NCBI GenBank assembly: GCA_003454065.1
Contig: DMKZ01000148.1
Coordinates: 1 to 8,479, forward strand
Direction of reading: 5' to 3'
DNA from: Spirochaetaceae bacterium
GTDB taxonomy: Bacteria > Spirochaetota > Spirochaetia > Sphaerochaetales > Sphaerochaetaceae
Length of the DNA stretch: 8,479 bases
Shown piece by piece: positions 6,630-8,479 of the stretch. Both the position numbers and the translations under genes were made by a program. The notes below the pieces were generated by a model. That model saw only the letters and a program-made list of their open reading frames with translations, searched no databases and was not told where the DNA came from. How positions within the stretch are numbered: the first letter of the stretch is position 1; each line of letters begins with the position of its first letter.

Positions 6630-7190
6630 ATGATTTTGTTTGTTAACGCTTGCGTTAGGGAGAAGTCGAGAACGAAGAGGTTGGCGGATGCATTGCTGGA
6701 GAAACTCGGAGACGATGTGACGGAATTGCGCTTGTCATGCGCTTCGTTTCCAGCCGTCGATGAAAAGTTTCTTAATGTCAGGGACGAGTTGATCGCTTCG
6801 GGAGACTTCGGAAACCCAATGTTCTATTTGGCGCGCCAATTCGCATCAGCTGACGAAATCGTTATCGCCGCTCCTTATTGGGATCTTTCCTTTCCGGCTG
6901 TTCTCAAACAATATTTCGAACATGTCAACGTGCTCGGCATAACCTTCGAATACACGCCGGACGGCTATCCGAAGGGATTGTGCAAAGCCAAGTCCTTGCA
7001 TTATGTCACCACTGCCGGCGGAAGTTTCGTTCCGGATGATTTCGGGTTCGGTTATGTCAAAGCTCTCGCTCAGAATTTCTATGGCATAGGCAGGGTGGAG
7101 CTGATTAAGGCTGAAGGACTTGATATCCAAGGCGCCGAGCCGGATAAGATATTGGAAAATGTGATAAGCAATATTAAAAATTCGAAATGA
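6630..7190 (+). CDS. NAD(P)H-dependent FMN oxidoreductase, flavodoxin-2 fold (azoreductase/quinone reductase-like)
   Basis: This is a 186-residue cytoplasmic protein. Strand 1 and the phosphate loop read ILFVNACVREKSRTKRLADAL (2-22), with the S-R-T arrangement of the Flavodoxin_2 family. The flavin site is APYWDLSFPAVLKQYFEHV (81-99), followed by LGITFEYTPDGYPKGL (102-117) and the isoalloxazine loop TTAGGS (127-132), the same order as in AzoR. Family members move two electrons from NAD(P)H via FMN to quinones or azo compounds. The ATG has GGAAGGG (6614-6620) nine bases upstream, and the gap after the antiporter is only 35 bp, so the two are likely co-transcribed. KefF, the partner of KefC antiporters, is of the same fold, but this sequence looks closer to AzoR. 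Confidence 0.87.
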   Translation: MILFVNACVREKSRTKRLADALLEKLGDDVTELRLSCASFPAVDEKFLNVRDELIASGDFGNPMFYLARQFASADEIVIAAPYWDLSFPAVLKQYFEHVNVLGITFEYTPDGYPKGLCKAKSLHYVTTAGGSFVPDDFGFGYVKALAQNFYGIGRVELIKAEGLDIQGAEPDKILENVISNIKNSK

Positions 7191-7216
7191 ATTGTCCTTT
7201 TTGAATTTGAACGATT

Positions 7217-7363
7217 ATAAAGACTATTGCCGACAGGAACAAGATGCCGGGAGAGTTCTGGCTGTCTGGGTCGCAGGATTTTCTGATTGTGAAGGGCGTA
7301 TCGGAATCGCTCGCCGGGCGAATGGGAATCGTAAGGATGCACCCGATGATTTATGAGGAAGCG
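7217..7363 (+). pseudogene. Remnant of a DUF4143-type AAA ATPase, central piece
   Basis: From about base 7217 the frame reads IIKTIADRNKMPGEFW, then LSGSQDFLIVKGVSESLAGR and MGIVRMHPMIYEEA. This matches the segment of ATP-binding DUF4143 proteins where a strand ends in LTGSQ and is followed by the well-conserved VSESLAGRV motif. The Walker A and B regions that should lie upstream are absent: two in-frame stops (7202-7204, 7208-7210) and the preceding complete gene leave no room. The similarity stops near 7363, where GC content drops sharply. By family knowledge the intact protein is roughly 400 residues, so this is about one tenth of it. The piece remains translatable because the next reading frame runs through it. 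Confidence 0.72.
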
Positions 7364-8047
7364 CCCTTTATTGATTACGGCAATAATTGTGTTTACTATA
7401 CGAATTTTTTATCATACGTTCCTGATCTTGAACAGGTTATTTATATTGAGAACCCTGGTGATTTTTATAGCCCTGTCAATACGGATGCGAGATTCTACGC
7501 TATAGGCATAGATTTGACAAGAAAGATAGTTGAGACTTTTGAACACAACGAAAAGTTTTCTGGATCAATTCTTGATAAAACAGGTGGCCGCAACTGTTTA
7601 ACAGAACTAACGCTTATTTTCAAAAACGACTTCATTCAATTTGTTCTGATATTGCATATGGGGAATTTCAATGGAGTGCCATATAAGTGTGATGATATTA
7701 CATTGAGTTTTCTGAGCAAGGATTTCAGCAAAAGCATTTTTTCTGGCCGAATAACATCTGGACGTGGCTTTGTTGGTGATACCGAAGCCTATCACGCTGA
7801 TGTGTGTTGCCTTATAGACTATCATTACCTTATAATCCACACATATCAGAAACAAATTCTTTGGTGCGATTTGCTTAAGAATAGCTCTGAGGCCTGCTAC
7901 GACTGGAACGTTCTGGGCGAGAATCTTGGTTTTATTAACGGAGATTGCAATTTTTGGTGTTGCAATGACGCTGTTTTTACTAAAGATACGCCGACCAAGA
8001 TGGTGTCATATCAGGTTGTTCTGAAAGATGGTTTGCTGATTATCTGA
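7244..8047 (+). CDS. Unrecognised cysteine-rich protein, fused in frame to an ATPase remnant
   Basis: The open frame encodes 267 residues from ATG 7244. The first ~40 belong to the ATPase remnant, so the authentic start may be ATG 7337 or 7346 (AAGG at 7333-7336 lies before the latter), giving roughly 233-236 residues. From residue ~41 on I recognise no family. I see no signal peptide or clear membrane segment. There are about eleven cysteines, many in the C-terminal half (DVCC, WCDLL, EACYDW, GDCNFWCCND), and the predicted character is strand-rich and aromatic (VCCLIDYHYLIIHTY). Hand counts give about 35% GC in 7381-7500 and 33% in 7621-7740, against 56% in 7241-7340, so the DNA looks foreign. 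No partner gene sits nearby. A cargo or immunity-type gene is possible but unsupported. I am fairly sure it is a real frame because of its length in AT-rich DNA, and unsure of its start. Confidence 0.55.
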   Translation: MPGEFWLSGSQDFLIVKGVSESLAGRMGIVRMHPMIYEEAPFIDYGNNCVYYTNFLSYVPDLEQVIYIENPGDFYSPVNTDARFYAIGIDLTRKIVETFEHNEKFSGSILDKTGGRNCLTELTLIFKNDFIQFVLILHMGNFNGVPYKCDDITLSFLSKDFSKSIFSGRITSGRGFVGDTEAYHADVCCLIDYHYLIIHTYQKQILWCDLLKNSSEACYDWNVLGENLGFINGDCNFWCCNDAVFTKDTPTKMVSYQVVLKDGLLII

Positions 8048-8123
8048 AAGGTTTCATGCCAGAAAGTGTGGTATTTATTATGAACGAAACACCAGCTTTG
8101 TTTTTTCAGAATAGCGGAGAATA

Positions 8124-8364
8124 ATGGGAATTAGAGGAAATCCCCACTATTTCATCAGGTGCATCGAGTGTCATGACGACGAAAGGGTTTTGCTGGATTC
8201 TCTGCGCAAGGGCGCGTTGCCTTTATTCAAGGGTGTGCTGTTCGAAAATGCGATAGCCAGAATACTGGTTTTCAACGGACACAAGCTTTTTTTACGCCCA
8301 TCGCAACGAGAGTGCATATAAGAACGATATCGGAATAGACTTTGCTCGTGAAACGGCCTTGTAA
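8124..8364 (+). pseudogene. Remnant of a DUF4143-type AAA ATPase, C-terminal piece, frameshifted
   Basis: ATG 8124 opens a frame with RVLLDSLRKGALPLFKGVLF and ENAIARILVFNGHKLF, which fits the DUF4143 region where G-x-x-x-E-N-x-V-A-x-x-L is followed by a NGHKLF/Y-type strand. After a run of seven T (8287-8293) this frame runs into LRPSQRECI and a stop at 8319-8321. Shifting frame restores the family pattern: YAHRNESAYKNDIGIDF from 8293 to 8343, comparable to the family's N-D-x-E-I-D-F motif but with Gly where Glu is expected. That frame then gives ARETAL and stops at 8362-8364, without the usual tail. I infer one gained T plus 3' truncation. This piece and the one at 7217-7363 could be the two ends of one ATPase gene, with the middle (roughly 160 residues) lost and replaced by the AT-rich segment. 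Confidence 0.68.
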
Positions 8365-8417
8365 CGAAGCCGATATTTTTTAAACGAGGTTTTTTCAAAA
8401 CTCCTTCCTTCACGCTG

Positions 8418-8463
8418 TTCGGATCTCGGTGCAAGCCGCAAGTCCTGCGGATTCCCCTCCGAA
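8418..8463. repeat. Nested inverted repeat in the non-coding tail, possible dispersed element
   Basis: An outer pair TTCGGA (8418-8423) / TCCGAA (8458-8463) encloses an inner stem CCGCA (8436-8440) / TGCGG (8446-8450) with a five-base loop AGTCC. All six frames over 8365-8479 give low-plausibility peptides with no family resemblance, so I read the stretch as non-coding. It directly follows the broken ATPase end and could be part of a genome-wide repeat, but a single copy is visible here. Confidence 0.35.
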
Positions 8464-8479
8464 ACGGGCATATGCACAA

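Noticed and set aside
7364..8123. Insertion sequence or transposon
   Set aside because: I found no transposase motifs, no terminal inverted repeats and no convincing target duplication; the only similarity at the edges is a six-base GAGGAA.
8171..8479. Two - strand open frames across the end of the window
   Set aside because: They run through ATPase-like coding sequence on the other strand and the hairpin region, and the Arg/Ser-rich peptides look spurious.
1..8479. CRISPR array, tRNA or rRNA genes
   Set aside because: No regularly spaced direct repeats and no tRNA-like or rRNA-like conserved segments were seen on either strand.

Overview
All supportable genes lie on the + strand, and most of the window is closely packed coding DNA of moderate GC. 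The mix suggests a host-associated, anaerobe-type bacterium, most likely a Treponema-like spirochaete. The pointers are a PEGA-domain plus SUMF1-like membrane protein, a short spirochaete-style lipobox (LVSC), and a remnant of a DUF4143-type ATPase. The assignment is an inference from gene content and was not tested by any search.

Layout. Bases 1-350 are the C-terminal end of a PLP-dependent threonine aldolase/beta-eliminating lyase. Bases 351-1703 encode a membrane-anchored protein with a PEGA domain and a degenerate formylglycine-generating-enzyme (SUMF1) domain. A palindrome and a sigma70-like promoter follow, leading into a small FMN nitroreductase (1769-2287).

Bases 2326-5270 form a metal-uptake operon. 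A near-perfect promoter (TTGACA, 16 bp, TATAAT) overlaps a 23-bp dyad that looks like an operator. It drives a Fur-family regulator (probably Zur-like), then a periplasmic metal-binding lipoprotein, an ATPase and an ABC-3 permease. Three of these genes join by stop/start overlaps or a 1-base gap, so translation is probably coupled. The simplest model is that the regulator senses zinc (or manganese) and represses its own transcription together with that of the importer.

Next come a CPA2-type cation/proton antiporter (5323-6594) and, 35 bp later, a flavodoxin-fold NAD(P)H oxidoreductase (6630-7190). The pairing recalls the KefC/KefF arrangement, but the antiporter lacks a cytoplasmic nucleotide-binding domain.

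From about 7200 to the end the window is a scrambled accessory region. Two pieces of a DUF4143-type AAA ATPase (about 7217-7363 and 8124-8343) flank roughly 760 bp of much more AT-rich DNA. That DNA carries a cysteine-rich reading frame I do not recognise, which is fused in frame to the first ATPase piece. The second ATPase piece is frameshifted at a run of seven T and loses its tail. The last ~115 bp are non-coding, contain a nested hairpin, and may be a dispersed repeat.
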